The notes below the pieces were generated by a model, which worked only from the letters and a program-made list of their open reading frames with translations, had not been told where the DNA came from and did no database searches. From positions 808,501 to 872,500 of the forward strand of contig BLAL01000058.1 of NCBI GenBank assembly GCA_015698045.1: a DNA stretch of 64,000 nt, given 5' to 3'. The stretch is from Rhizophagus clarus (Eukaryota > Glomeromycota > Glomeromycetes > Glomerales > Glomeraceae). A program made the translations under genes and the position numbers. This document shows, one piece after another, positions 1-10,800 of the stretch. Positions within the stretch are counted from its first letter, which is position 1, and each line of letters begins with the position of its first letter.

Positions 1-2170
1 AATATTTGTGAAGACTTTCGTAAGTTTCTGTAGTATAGCCATTTATTGCGCCATAAGATCGTATTGAGTCAATAATATGATAAACCCATGAATGCAATTT
101 AGGTAACTTCAAATTGGAAGGAGAAACAAATTTAAAAGCCTTGACAAACATCCGGGCCCATCTATGTATTGCATCCTAAAATTTAAATGTTAATTTAATT
201 TATTTAATTTAAATTTTCAATTTTACTAAAATTTTAATACATACATTAAATTTCTCCAAGTCACTTTCACTAAATTCTTCATATCTACTTAAAATATACA
301 TTTCATTCCAATATTCGTACAATTTCGTAAGATCATCATTATTTACAAAATTATCTACTTCGTTATTATTTTCATCATATAAATTATCAATAACAAATAT
401 CATGACTTTCATCAAACTTCGATATTCACTAGCAGTTAATCTTGCAATTGACTGCAGTCCATTGGAAAAAATTTTAATGCCGGGAAAACGTGGAATTGCT
501 GCTAGACGGCGATCTACTTCTTCAACTAATTTATTACCATTAACATGTTGCGATTTTAAGATATCGCACGTGAAGATAATTTGATAACGAAATAATCCTA
601 AATCTAAATGATGCATTCTGTCAGGAACGGTAGCCAAGTAGATATTTATATTCCTTGATAATATAAATATTTATAATTAATATATATATATGTTATTATA
701 ATTATTTCTACTTTTGCATACTTACGGTAAATCCCAAAAAAATTATGTACAGATTCTATGCAAACAGATCTTTGTGTATCATTTTCAAAATTTTTACGCA
801 TTTCATCATGAGTTCTTAGTATTACATCGTTAACCGATAAGTCTATATTTGCAAGATTTTCCCTTTTAACTAAACAGGAGTGACATGGAAGGTTTGAATT
901 GGAGGATTTATAAACTAAACAAAAACTTGCAGCCTCCGGCCAATCTGCAATAATAGTTGAAACTCTAGGATAAAACCAGGTATTTTCATTATTTATAAAA
1001 AGGTCTATACCATCTTTTAATAAAATAATTGGTTCTAGTAAATGACGTAAAGATTTATGAAAGGTATCACGAACCAGATCTTTATTTGCAGCTTCTAAAA
1101 TTGGTAAATATCCCAAAAGTTGCTTTGCATCCTGTTTATTACGACGCCATATTGGGATATTACCTAATGTAATATATATTGGATGCAATTGACTTTTTCC
1201 TAATGTATCTGTAGTTGTTGCATCTGAATATAAAATAATTGATAATAATTTGGAACCAGTAGGTAAGGATTCTTGCGTAGTTTTCCACCATTTTCCAGTG
1301 TTTTGTTCACTGTAAATACTTTCTCTATTATACTATAAAATAATATAAATAAATTAAAATAAATATTATTTAGATTATTGAATTAACTAATATTTACTAT
1401 TTACCTCATAGTTTTCGTAAGATAGCGCAAAATTTTGTGTTATGTCAGGAACAGTTAAGATATTTTTGATGCACTGTATTAAGTTTTGATAATAAAGAAA
1501 ATAATCTTTATCCTCATGTTTTGTTATAAGAACTTTACTAAATTCTAAATTAGAAAACTTCATATTATTCATAAATGCTCGTCCCTGTTCGATATTTTTT
1601 GGTAATGGTGATTCTGTAAGATTTGAATGTTTATTAAAAAAACGTATTATTTCATTACCACCTTTATTGTTTATTTTATATTTCGTTACTAATAACATTA
1701 GATCTTTATAAGCATCATTAGGAAATTCTGTGCAAGTTTTGGTATTGAGATTTTTGGGTTCTTCAAAAATTTCAGGCTCTTCAGATGAATCTAATATATT
1801 TTCAAAGTTACTATCTTCAAGGCTCATCTCTGATATTGCACTTCCAATACTGTCAAATGACATATTTTGTACATCATTATCATCATCCACCTAAAATTAT
1901 AAACCAAATGAGTTAGTATAATTTGAGCTTTTTCTTGAGAGCTTTAAAAAGAATAATCTGAAATAACATAATTACCTCAACTTTATCATTTTCATATTCA
2001 CTACTTAGATTACTTCTTGTATCCATTTCACTGCTATATTTTTCACTATCATTATTATCATCATCTTCTTCTACTTCTACTTCTACATTTTTTAAGCATT
2101 TTTGGGCGTGTTGAGTATATGCAAAGCGTTGACTGAATATTCGCATACAAAGGGGGCATTTGAAACTCAT
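1..2170 (-). CDS. Plavaka/CACTA-type transposase, 3' end beyond the window
   Basis: Five exons read from GT-AG borders keep one open frame: 1976-2170, 1405-1890, 722-1332, 245-653 and 1-175, about 625 residues before the window ends. The N-terminus is a zinc finger (FKCPLC...H...C, residues 3-25), followed by a long acidic linker. Exon 3 starts the transposase core with YSDATTTDTLGKSQLHPIYI, where SDATTTD carries the likely first catalytic aspartate, followed by a CHSC pair. Exon 4 has PDRMHHLDLGLFRYQ, probably the second acidic site. Exon 5 has DAIHRWARMF and ends in GAINGYTTETYESLHK, a signature I associate with Plavaka transposases of fungi, which are abundant in Rhizophagus. The exon 3-4 junction uses a GTATGC donor; a nearby GTAAGT would break the frame. 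No stop or frameshift was seen, so the copy may be intact. Terminal repeats are not visible here. Family call is recognition from memory. Confidence 0.7.
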
Positions 2171-3317
2171 GTTGCTAAATTAACGCGTCAAATTTGATGA
2201 AAAGTATCAATTCACTATTCAATTTATATGAGATTTTGTGTGCTAATAAAATTATATTTCATTGTAAAAATTTATGAATTAATTGAATGGATTACAATTG
2301 ATTGAGTTATTTGAATAGATACGACTACGCAAATTTACGCATTAATGAATGGAACTGGCTGTAAGAATCTGGTGGCTAATATCGCGGAATCATTCGCAAA
2401 TTTACGCATTATAGCAAAATTTAAAATATGCGAAACACTCAGCAATTTTGCTGCCAGGAACTTGCCGAGTTCGTGGGCTGGCAAATCTAAAAATAAATGT
2501 AACAAGTCTATGATGTAACATATAAATATTGTTTATTATTTTGTTTACTATTTCAACTTGCCGGCAACCTGTCAACCCGCGAACCTGACAGCAAAAGTGC
2601 TGAATGTTTCGCATATTTTGAATTTGCTGTAACGGGCTGTAAGAATCCGGATGGCTAATACGGCTTATTCAATCGGCTAATCATCTGATAATCAGCCGCA
2701 AATTTATTGGCTTAACACATTTTACAATAATGGACGGATGATCAGCCACAAATTTATGCGATAATCAGTTATAAGCGTTCAAGATCACTATCAATCTGAT
2801 TAGCCAAATGAGTTCACTGGCTGCAACTTTTTTTTTGCCATGCATACAAAGCCCCAACATGTGTAACATCTTATTTTTTATAAATGGGTGTTGATTAATA
2901 CTTCGATTGTACTATATGCTTTTACGAGAGTTTTTTTAAAAATTCTCTCATGAAAGTGTTACAATTTTTTTTTCGTAATATCACGATGCAAAATTTTTGC
3001 ATTAGTTCATTCATTTTTCGTAATATTTCGCATTAGTTTATCCATTTTTCGCAATATTTCGCAAGTTTTTTTTCTTTTTTAGTATAGAATGGCGGAAATG
3101 ACGTTATGACAGCTTGCCTCCTTTTTCTGAACATCTGGTTCATGTATTTCCCCTTTTCGTATTTTTAGTTCCTCATTTTCAAATTTCTGGTTCATGTCTT
3201 TCCCCTTTTTCTCATATTTTTCTCCTTTCGTATTTCTAGTTCCTCTTCAAATTTCTAGTAATATCTTTTTCTCCTTTTCGAGTTTAGTTCATATCTCCTC
3301 CCTCACATATTATCCCG
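2171..3317. other. Gene-free interval with short repeats and a pyrimidine-rich promoter tract
   Basis: No coding gene is supported. The interval holds the composite repeat listed separately, short runs of TTCGCAATATTTCGCA-type sequence (about 2990-3070), and from about 3110 to 3310 a C/T-rich stretch in which a unit beginning TTTCTGGTTCATGT and ending in TTTTAGTTCCTC occurs twice with a partial third copy. The tract ends directly at the ATG of the downstream gene, so it is probably that gene's promoter and leader. Confidence 0.5.
2357..2660. repeat. Inverted repeat flanked by direct repeats
   Basis: About 42 bp at 2414-2454 (contains AAAATATGCGAAACACTCAG) is the reverse complement, with few mismatches, of 2587-2629. 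The pair is bracketed by 25-bp near-identical direct repeats beginning GGCTGTAAGAATC at 2357-2382 and 2635-2660. It could be a small foldback element or nested insertion; the direct repeats are too long for a usual target duplication. Confidence 0.55.
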
Positions 3318-4716
3318 ATGGCTACAAAACGTGGTGAAAAACGAAATATTGATGATAATGAAAGAATCTCAAGACGTAATACTGAGAAGAGTAGTGAAGC
3401 CGAGAAACGAATAAGATTATCAGACGATAACGTTGAAGGTATATATGACATGATATGTATCATATTTTTTATAAGAAATTATATAATATATAGTAAATTA
3501 TATTTTATTGTTAAAGTTAATAAAAAATCAATAGAGAAACTATTAAGAACCAATTCGCAGATAATTTCTAAGCTTGAAGTTCTTATCACCGGACAAAAAA
3601 ATCTCGAAACCCGTCTCTCGGGCATAGAAAAAAAGCTCAACGATGATAACAAAAATAATAATACAATAGATCCGGAGTATATAAAGGTAATAAAGATGAA
3701 TATTATTTAATGTAAACCTGAAATGCTAACCTCGTTTGATTAGGAGTTTGTTAAGAAGGTGTCGAAAATTTTATTTGAAAATTTTATTTATCCTTCGCAA
3801 GACGAGTACAGACTCGCTACCGAAAAATATTTAAAAGACGAAAACCCGGAATTTATACGCCAGTTCAAAAAAAATCAATGGATTATTTTTTTCGAAAAAA
3901 AAATTGCCCCGACTGTAAGTTAAAGCAATTATGAATTTTATTAAATTTCATACTAATATTTTTTTTAATAGTTAGTACAACAACATAGAAGCATACGAGG
4001 GACGTTCACGTCTAGAGTCAAAGATGTTATGTATTCTGTTTTTGAAGCGACTGGGCATAAATTACCGTCTATTAACACTCAGGTTAGTCCGTCAAAGATT
4101 CAGGAATGGAAGAGTAAGCCGGAGGTGAAAAGATGTTACAACAACCTATTTAAAAAGGTTAAAGATGGGCAACCTACGACATATATGTCGCTGATAATCG
4201 ATAAGTTGCGAAAAGAAAATAAAAATCCCTCAAAAACCCAAATAGCTTATGCGATTAGCATATGTGAAACGTACTTAAATCCTAATAATCAAAACATTCA
4301 AATGAGCGAAAGTATAATGAAGTCGAAGATAATCAACAACTTAGTAAGTTTTTAATTTACAATTTGCAAAATGTGAATTATTTGAATTACAGTTTATTTA
4401 TTTATTTATTTATTTTTAGCAAAAGTTGGAAAATAGGGATAAATTTACACATTCGGACGACGATTCTCATGATGGTAATGATGTAGATAATGGTGGTGAT
4501 GGAGCAGCTGACGATGGAGCAGGTGCGGCTGACGATGGTGCGACTAACGATGGTAGGCCTAACGATAGTGCGGCTAACGATAGTGCGGCCAACAATGGTG
4601 CGGCTAACGATAGCATAGCTGACGATGATATACTTTCTAGTGACTCTTATAACACGGAGGAGGAAGGTCGGTATGTAAATAGTTTATTAGAGAATTATGG
4701 GTTGCATAGGAAATAA
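3318..4716 (+). CDS. Orphan five-exon gene: coiled coil, unknown domain, Asp/Ala-rich tail
   Basis: Exons 3318-3438, 3517-3686, 3744-3914, 3972-4343 and 4420-4716 join in frame to about 376 residues. The N-terminal 40 residues are charged and basic. Residues about 41-85 form a likely coiled coil (KLEVLITGQKNLETRLSGIE). The next roughly 180 residues are a mixed basic and aromatic region without a motif I recognise, and the last 95 are an acidic low-complexity tail built from imperfect repeats of NDSAA/ADDGA, encoded by a 12-15-bp GCGGCTAACGATAGT-like tandem repeat. Borders are clean (GTAAG donors; TTTTTAG before exon 5). Intron 1 is 78 nt, a multiple of three, with no stop, so it can also be read through. 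I do not recognise the family; it is probably lineage-specific. A nuclear role is only a guess from composition. Confidence 0.6.
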
Positions 4717-5249
4717 ATATTATTTTTTATATATATCACACGTAATAGCATTTTTTTTACCATAATAATATAGTTTTAATAAATAAAATGGTTATTAATT
4801 CTTAACAATACGGGTGTGACATAAATAAATCGTAGCTGAAATTTGTGTTCAATTTGTGTTCAATTTGTGTTGATAATTCTGGTAAAAAATTTGTTAATTT
4901 TGGCCAAATTTCGTTAAATTTGTTGAATTTGTGTTGAATTTGTGTTGATAATTTTTAATTTATCACGAGGGGATGATATTTAGTAATTGTGCATATACAA
5001 TTTCTGTAACGATGTACATGATTTTTTAAAATGCGGATTTCCGTAATTTTACGATATCGTATTTTCTGGCCAATCAAAATTAGGTTGATCCTTGCATGTG
5101 ATTTAATCATTTAATCATGCACGCGTTTTTTGTCATTTATTTTTGTCTCTTATTTCTTTATTCTTTTGTTCAATATTTTTAATTTTTTTGTCTCTTCTTT
5201 CTATTATTTCTTTAATTATATACAATATATTTACATATATTTCATAATT

Positions 5250-5880
5250 TATTGCTTTGCAGGTATAGAAATATTTGTTTATTAATACTAATTATTTTCG
5301 TTTTTTTTTACCTCTTTGTTACTTTGTATCGTAATACTAACAATAATATCCATGTTTCCTTTATTCCTTTTTACTTGTACTTTAATACTAACGATACTAA
5401 CAATACTAACAACATGTTTATTTTTTCCTTTCTCTTTATTTCTTTATTCTCTTTGCAGGTATAGAAATATTTATTTATTAATACTAATTATTTTAATATT
5501 AACGCGTTTTTTTTTACCTCTTTGTTACTTTGTATCGTAATACTAACAATAATATCCATGTTTCCTTTATTCCTTTTTACTTGTACTTTAATACTAACGA
5601 TACTAACAATACTAACAACATGTTTTTTTTCCTTTCTCTTTATTTCTTTATTCTTTTGTTCAATTACTTTGCAGGTATAGAAATATTTATTTATTAATAC
5701 TAATTATTTTAATATTAACGCGTTTTTTTTTACCTCTTTGTTACTTTATGTCGTAATACTAACAATACTATCTACGTTTCCTTTATTCCTTTTTACTTGT
5801 ACTTTAATACTAACGATAATATCCATGTTTCTTTTACTCCTTTTACTGTTTCTTTAACTCTTTTTACCTTAATACTAACA
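5250..5880. repeat. Tandem repeat, about 196-216 bp unit, three copies
   Basis: A unit starting at TTTGCAGGTATAGAAATATT recurs at about 5256, 5452 and 5668. Each unit then carries ACCTCTTTGTTACTTT, repeated AATACTAACAATA motifs and T/C-rich spacers. The third copy decays after about 5830. Confidence 0.8.
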
Positions 5881-6179
5881 ATACTAACAATATTTCTTTT
5901 ATCTTTATATCTAATACCAACGTTACTATAGCTGTTTCTCTTCTTTTTACATCTAATTGTATCGTTTCTCTTTCTTTTTTTACTTTTATATATTCTGTAT
6001 ATAGTAATAAATACTTGTAATTTTTATAATTTAATTCATATTATATCTAATAAAATATACATTATATAAACTTATAGTACAAAAATGAATTTTGAAACAT
6101 TACAAAATATTTATGTAAAATTACGAATCGTCAAAATATTTTAAAAAGTTGCGAAATATTACGCAATAAAATTACACAA

Positions 6180-6465
6180 TATTACGAACCGTAAAATTAC
6201 GAAACTTTGCATATCGTAATATTTCGAAATATTTTAAAAAGTTACAAAATATTACGCTTACGCAAACTTGCGGCGGGTCTGGAAACTTACGAAATATTAT
6301 GTAAAATTACGAAATATTGCGAATGCGTAAAATTACGGAATATTACGAACCGTAAAATTACGAAACTTTGCATATCATAATATTTCGAAATATTTTAAAA
6401 AGTTACGAAATATTACTCTTCCGCAAACTTGCGGCGGGTCTGGAAACTTACGAAATATTACGATG
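6180..6465. repeat. Direct duplication, 161-bp offset
   Basis: The block GAACCGTAAAATTACGAAAC through GCGGCGGGTCTGGAAACTTA occurs at 6186-6299 and again at 6347-6461 with few differences. It is made of CGAAATATTACG-like motifs also seen near 3000, so it belongs to a dispersed family in this genome. It ends where the integrase reading frame begins. Confidence 0.8.
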
Positions 6466-6483
6466 CGTAATCTTGCGCAACTT

Positions 6484-7296
6484 TTCGCACTATAAAATTT
6501 CCTGATGTTAATGTAATTGACGTAGCTTCAAGATATAAAGTTTCTGTTCCTATTGGTGTGGCCCTTAGGGGATCTGCCAGAAGCGTTAAGGATAAACAAG
6601 GGATCTTAACTTCATCTACAATTGCGAAATGCTTAGAAAAAATTTATGATGACCCTGAAAACCCTCTTATTTGGCCAAAAGTATTTCTATCAGATAAGGG
6701 GTCTGAATTCAAGGGCGAATGTGAAAAATTACTAAGAAAGCATGGCGTAAAAATTCAGAAGGCTAAGTCTAAGAAAACTATGGGTATTGTTGAAAGATTT
6801 AATAGAACTTTTCAAGAACGATTCTATAGTATTCTTGATGCGTATGACTTAATAGATTCCTCCTCTGAATTAATAGAGTTAGAAGACCTACCTAGTGTTA
6901 TTGATTCAATAATAGAAGATCTTAACAACTCTGTAACCCGCTTGCTTGGCATTTCTCCCGCAGATGCTATAAAAAAGAAAAATGTCTTCGCCAAGCCTTC
7001 TAAACCTCAAAAAGGGTCTATAGGGTATGACGAAGAAAGATTATCTTTTGATAATTCTGTTATATATCTGCTTGATTCTAGCGAATATGAGGGAGGAAGA
7101 AGACGCGCAACTGATATGAATTGGTCTTCTAAAATTTATCAGATCCGCGAATCTTTAATACAAAAAAAATCAGCCAGTCTTGTACTGGCTAATAGATGAT
7201 GAGGGCAATGGCCCGGAAAAGTCTTTTGTAAGAGAGGAGCTTCAAATTGTTCCTCCTGATGTTGAGTATCCGCCCCAGTGGGTACTTGCGAATTAA
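6484..7296 (+). pseudogene. Polinton/Maverick-type integrase, 5'-truncated and frameshifted
   Basis: The frame opens right after the repeat block and reads into the retroviral-type integrase core. The three catalytic acidic residues are visible: the first D in VIDVASRYK (about 6515-6540), the second in FLSDKGSEFKG (about 6690-6720) and the E in GIVERFNRTFQERF (about 6783-6820). The usual N-terminal zinc-binding part is missing, lost at the repeat junction. Near 7167-7174 a run of A's marks a one-base frameshift: the long frame stops at 7199, whereas the next frame continues with VLYWLIDDEG and ends PPQWVLAN at 7296, the expected C-terminal chromodomain-like end of this integrase type. It should insert element DNA into the host genome. 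It is convergent with, and 2 bp from, the small gene on the other strand, as in a compact viral element. Not functional as read. Confidence 0.8.
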
Positions 7297-7298
7297 AT

Positions 7299-7700
7299 TT
7301 ATTCGGCTTCATCTGCAATTAGTTCTTCTATTGTTTTGTCAATTTCTTCTTCAGCCATAGGTCGCTCTTCTTTAGATATTGAATAGAATAGGCTGTATAG
7401 ATTTTCAATACTAGCAAGAAGGTCCTTTTTATTCTGATACCATTTTCGATATCTAGCCATCTTTCTATTATATGCATCTTCATTCGGAAAGAGCATGATG
7501 GCAGTTGACTTTATATATTCTTCTTGGTCATCCAATTGTCACAAATTTTTTACATAGCCAGCATATTCACTAACTAGCTTACTATCTTTTTTATAGCGAA
7601 GGCGTAATGCCTCTCTTATTATTCTGATTTGTGCCTCCTCAATTCTTTTCCATGAAATATGGCTCGCTGGAATATCACTCGCTGGAATATTATCTATCAT
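7299..7700 (-). pseudogene. Small Polinton-associated protein with one in-frame stop
   Basis: From an ATG at 7698-7700 a frame of about 133 codons runs to 7299, interrupted only by one TGA at 7539-7541. It encodes a charged, helical protein: a basic first half (HISWKRIEEAQIRIIREALR) and an acidic end (EEEIDKTIEELIADEAE). No domain is recognised. It lies between the integrase and the polymerase, co-directional with the polymerase. The motif TTAGTGTTA sits 7 nt upstream of the ATG, as before the Cys-rich genes. Either this is a nonsense mutant or translation restarts downstream; the former is more likely given the broken integrase next door. Confidence 0.5.
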
Positions 7701-7707
7701 TGTATGC

Positions 7708-7716
7708 TAACACTAA
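7708..7716 (-). promoter_or_regulatory. TTAGTGTTA motif upstream of small Polinton gene
   Basis: TTAGTGTTA on the minus strand ends 7 nt before the ATG at 7700. The same nonamer stands before both Cys-rich genes. A role as initiator or promoter element is inferred. Confidence 0.35.
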
Positions 7717-7815
7717 GTCTTTGCTGTATAATAAAATGGTTAGTTTAAATTGTAAATAAAAAATTCTAGAAAAAAAGAATATTATAATATTAGATGTGAT
7801 AGCTGAGCCTATCTT

Positions 7816-10800
7816 TTATAAACCCAAATCCGCCAATATTTCTTGAGGAATATCATTCCCATATTGTTCCAATGCAGATAAATATGCCGGAATTCGACAA
7901 TCCCCAATTGCCCATGTTGTTGCCCGGTCATTTAATATCCATCTCTTGGAGTCAAGTGGGTTGATACTCCTTTTTGTCTGGCGGATTATATATGGGACGA
8001 ATCTTTCACATCGTAAGAAGTTTGCAGTCCGAGGCTTATCCTCCACACCTTCTAGAATACAGCGCTCATAAATATCAATGGTTAGCTCTTTTTTGACGAG
8101 AGATTTTTTGAGACCCTTAGCTTTCTGTACATTTTTATACTCATCTTCGGTTTCTAATGCATAAGACTTTGATCGGTTTCCTGCATATCTTAATGCCCGA
8201 GTTCCTGCAAATTCATCTTTCCATTTGCCGATCACTTTCTTATTTTTTAGCTCACGTGTTCCATCAGGAAGATCTACCCATTGATCTGGTGGAAGTTTCT
8301 CAAGCAATAGGTGCTCTTTGGGATAATCACTAAAGTCATAAAGATCTGCATCTTCAACCATATCAGCATAGACGTCTTCCGTCTCAATTTCGATAATTAG
8401 TGAGTCCGTATCGGTATAACATAGTTTTGCACGATCTCCATACTTGCGCTTGATATAGTTGTACCAGAAATCATACATGTAATACTTACTAAGATCTAAA
8501 ATCGAAGCCCCGACATAGATTGGCTTATTTAGTACAACATTTGTCTGTTTTCGATGTACTGCTATAAGATTGCTTCCATGAAATATCTTACGACCAACTA
8601 GTGCCGGATCTGCTAACATTTTGCGAAGTCGATGTTCCTCTCCTATTGGTCGTACTAAATCTACCCGTGTGCGACGTCGGACGTCCTCCATAGTCTTTCC
8701 GAATACAGCATTGTTCATTAATTTCCATAGATCTTTTTCGAATGCATTTTTTGCGTCACGACGTCGTATCGTATTGGCTGTAATGTATGGTTCGAGCCAT
8801 GGAGATTGGTCAAACTCTAATACTCGATAAACATGCTCGAGTTCCATTCCCAGTTCGAGACATTGCTGGAGATTTCGGTAATGAATAATATACCGGTCTT
8901 TAGTCTCTAATGTTGCTACCAATTTTTCTGTCTCAGCGAATTTTCCACCACTCAGTTTATCAATTAGGTCGTTATTTTGGTATGGACTAAGCTCATTTCG
9001 CTTGACTATTCGACGTTCCGGGCAGAGTGGATAGTCACTATGAGACGGGTGGAGGTGTTCCGGATATTTTAATTTTACTTCCCAAGCACTACCTCGTTTA
9101 GCAGTTGGAGAAATAGACCGAATATCAGGTAATTTGTCTAGGTCGAGCCACCGGAATCCTCCTGTCGGTAAATATTGAGACATAGCCCATCCATATAAAT
9201 TATTGGCATCTAAATATAGGAGCCATTTATTTGCCTTATGTTTGTTATAGCCTTTCATTCCGGGAAAATTTGCTTTTGCTAAACGTCGTGGAGCCATAGA
9301 ATTTCCACCTCGCATCCAGCGTTGGACGAATTCGTGCATATCTTCTTGACCTTTATGGAATAATTCAAGCTTGACCTTGGTCATCTTTTTTGCCATATCA
9401 AATGCGAATGATGGCAATGTTATATAGTTCAAAGGGTCTAGTCCGGATACTTCCTTCATTGTCATTCGGAACCGCTGAATTGAGTCCGCTAATAATAAAA
9501 CATCGGTTCTTAGATATAAATCATGATAGTCCCCGAATGTTTCACATTTTGCCTCCTCCCATACTTTCTGCGCATGTTCATATTGCTTCTGGCTGATGGT
9601 ATAAATTTTTTCATGCTCACAATCGTCAACTTCCTTTAAATCCCCTTCTTTACATTCCCCATCACACTTTTTACCCTTTATTTCGTGTTTACACTTTTTA
9701 CATCCTTGGTCGCAATAATTTAGTCCGCCTAGCACTGTGTTAAATTCTTTTCTTGATGGGAGCTCTGTTCTAGAGAAGCGATCTGGATCATTCAATTCGT
9801 ATGGGTACTCACATTTTTGTGTGAGTATCGGGAGTAAATGCTGAGGTAAGCTCTGCGCCATAATCGGGAAACATTTAGCCAATTGCTCCGGAGACTTTTC
9901 TTGACCACGCAAATTTGATGCCACTTTTTCTAATGATGGGAACTGGAATTGACAGGAGTCTATAAATTTGATCTGGCCAATTATTATCGTCTTATAATTC
10001 TCCATATTGTCCGCAATTATTTCGATTTTGTCTTCACTAACTAGGCCCAATTTCCGTACTTCATGATGAAAGTCATAATGTTTCCCACCATGATATATCA
10101 ATGGGATCTTAATTTCATCTGGCTTTATTCGGAGTAGAAGATTACATCTACGATGTGCTGGGCCACGATACTTCCCGGTAAAATGGTCATGATCTCTAAC
10201 CCTGTTGTCATTTATATCGGCTCGAAGACTCATTTTACATAAACAGCATTTGGTTGCTTTTTTGAACGTATTTTCCTCTTCTATAGACAAACCTTCTGTA
10301 CGATATACAGCCTCCGATAGGTTTTCTTCTGTAGCCTCACACTTAATTTTAACACAACCATAATGAGCACCACCTAGGAACTTTCGGGAAGTATCGAAAT
10401 ATTTTACTTTATTATATCGGGTTTCTTGTAGCCTTTCTTCACATATGTAACATCTTATGGCAGACTTATGTGTTCGCCAATCTCGCTCTGTCATTTTTAT
10501 TTTTTCCGGATTGCGCAACTTCGGCTTTATAATTTCTTCCAAGTCTCGTTGCATACTTTCCCATGACTCTGCAATTGAGTTTGGAGTTCGTCTTGCAATT
10601 TCTTTTGCTAGCTTCCCATCCGTTTGCATTAGAGCATAGCCATAACTATTAGGCTTCTGCTTTTGCAGTTTAATGGTCTTTTCTTTGATATCGTTTTTCT
10701 CTACTGGGTCACTATCCGCTTCTAGATCCTTAACGAAATAAAATGGAACATTTTCCATGGCTCCATAGTTTTTGAATTTCATGATATGCATCCCCTTTTC

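Larger units (their letters stand above)
4717..6483. other. Gene-free repeat-rich interval
   Basis: No gene is supported. It contains an AATTTGTGTTG simple repeat (about 4845-4950), a roughly 200-bp tandem array (5250-5880) and a 161-bp tandem duplication (6186-6461) that abuts the truncated integrase. Open frames inside are T-rich artefacts. Confidence 0.6.

Noticed and set aside
720..730. GTAAGT donor at 725-720 in the Plavaka gene
   Set aside because: It would put exon 4 out of frame; the GTATGC donor starting at 721 keeps the frame open.
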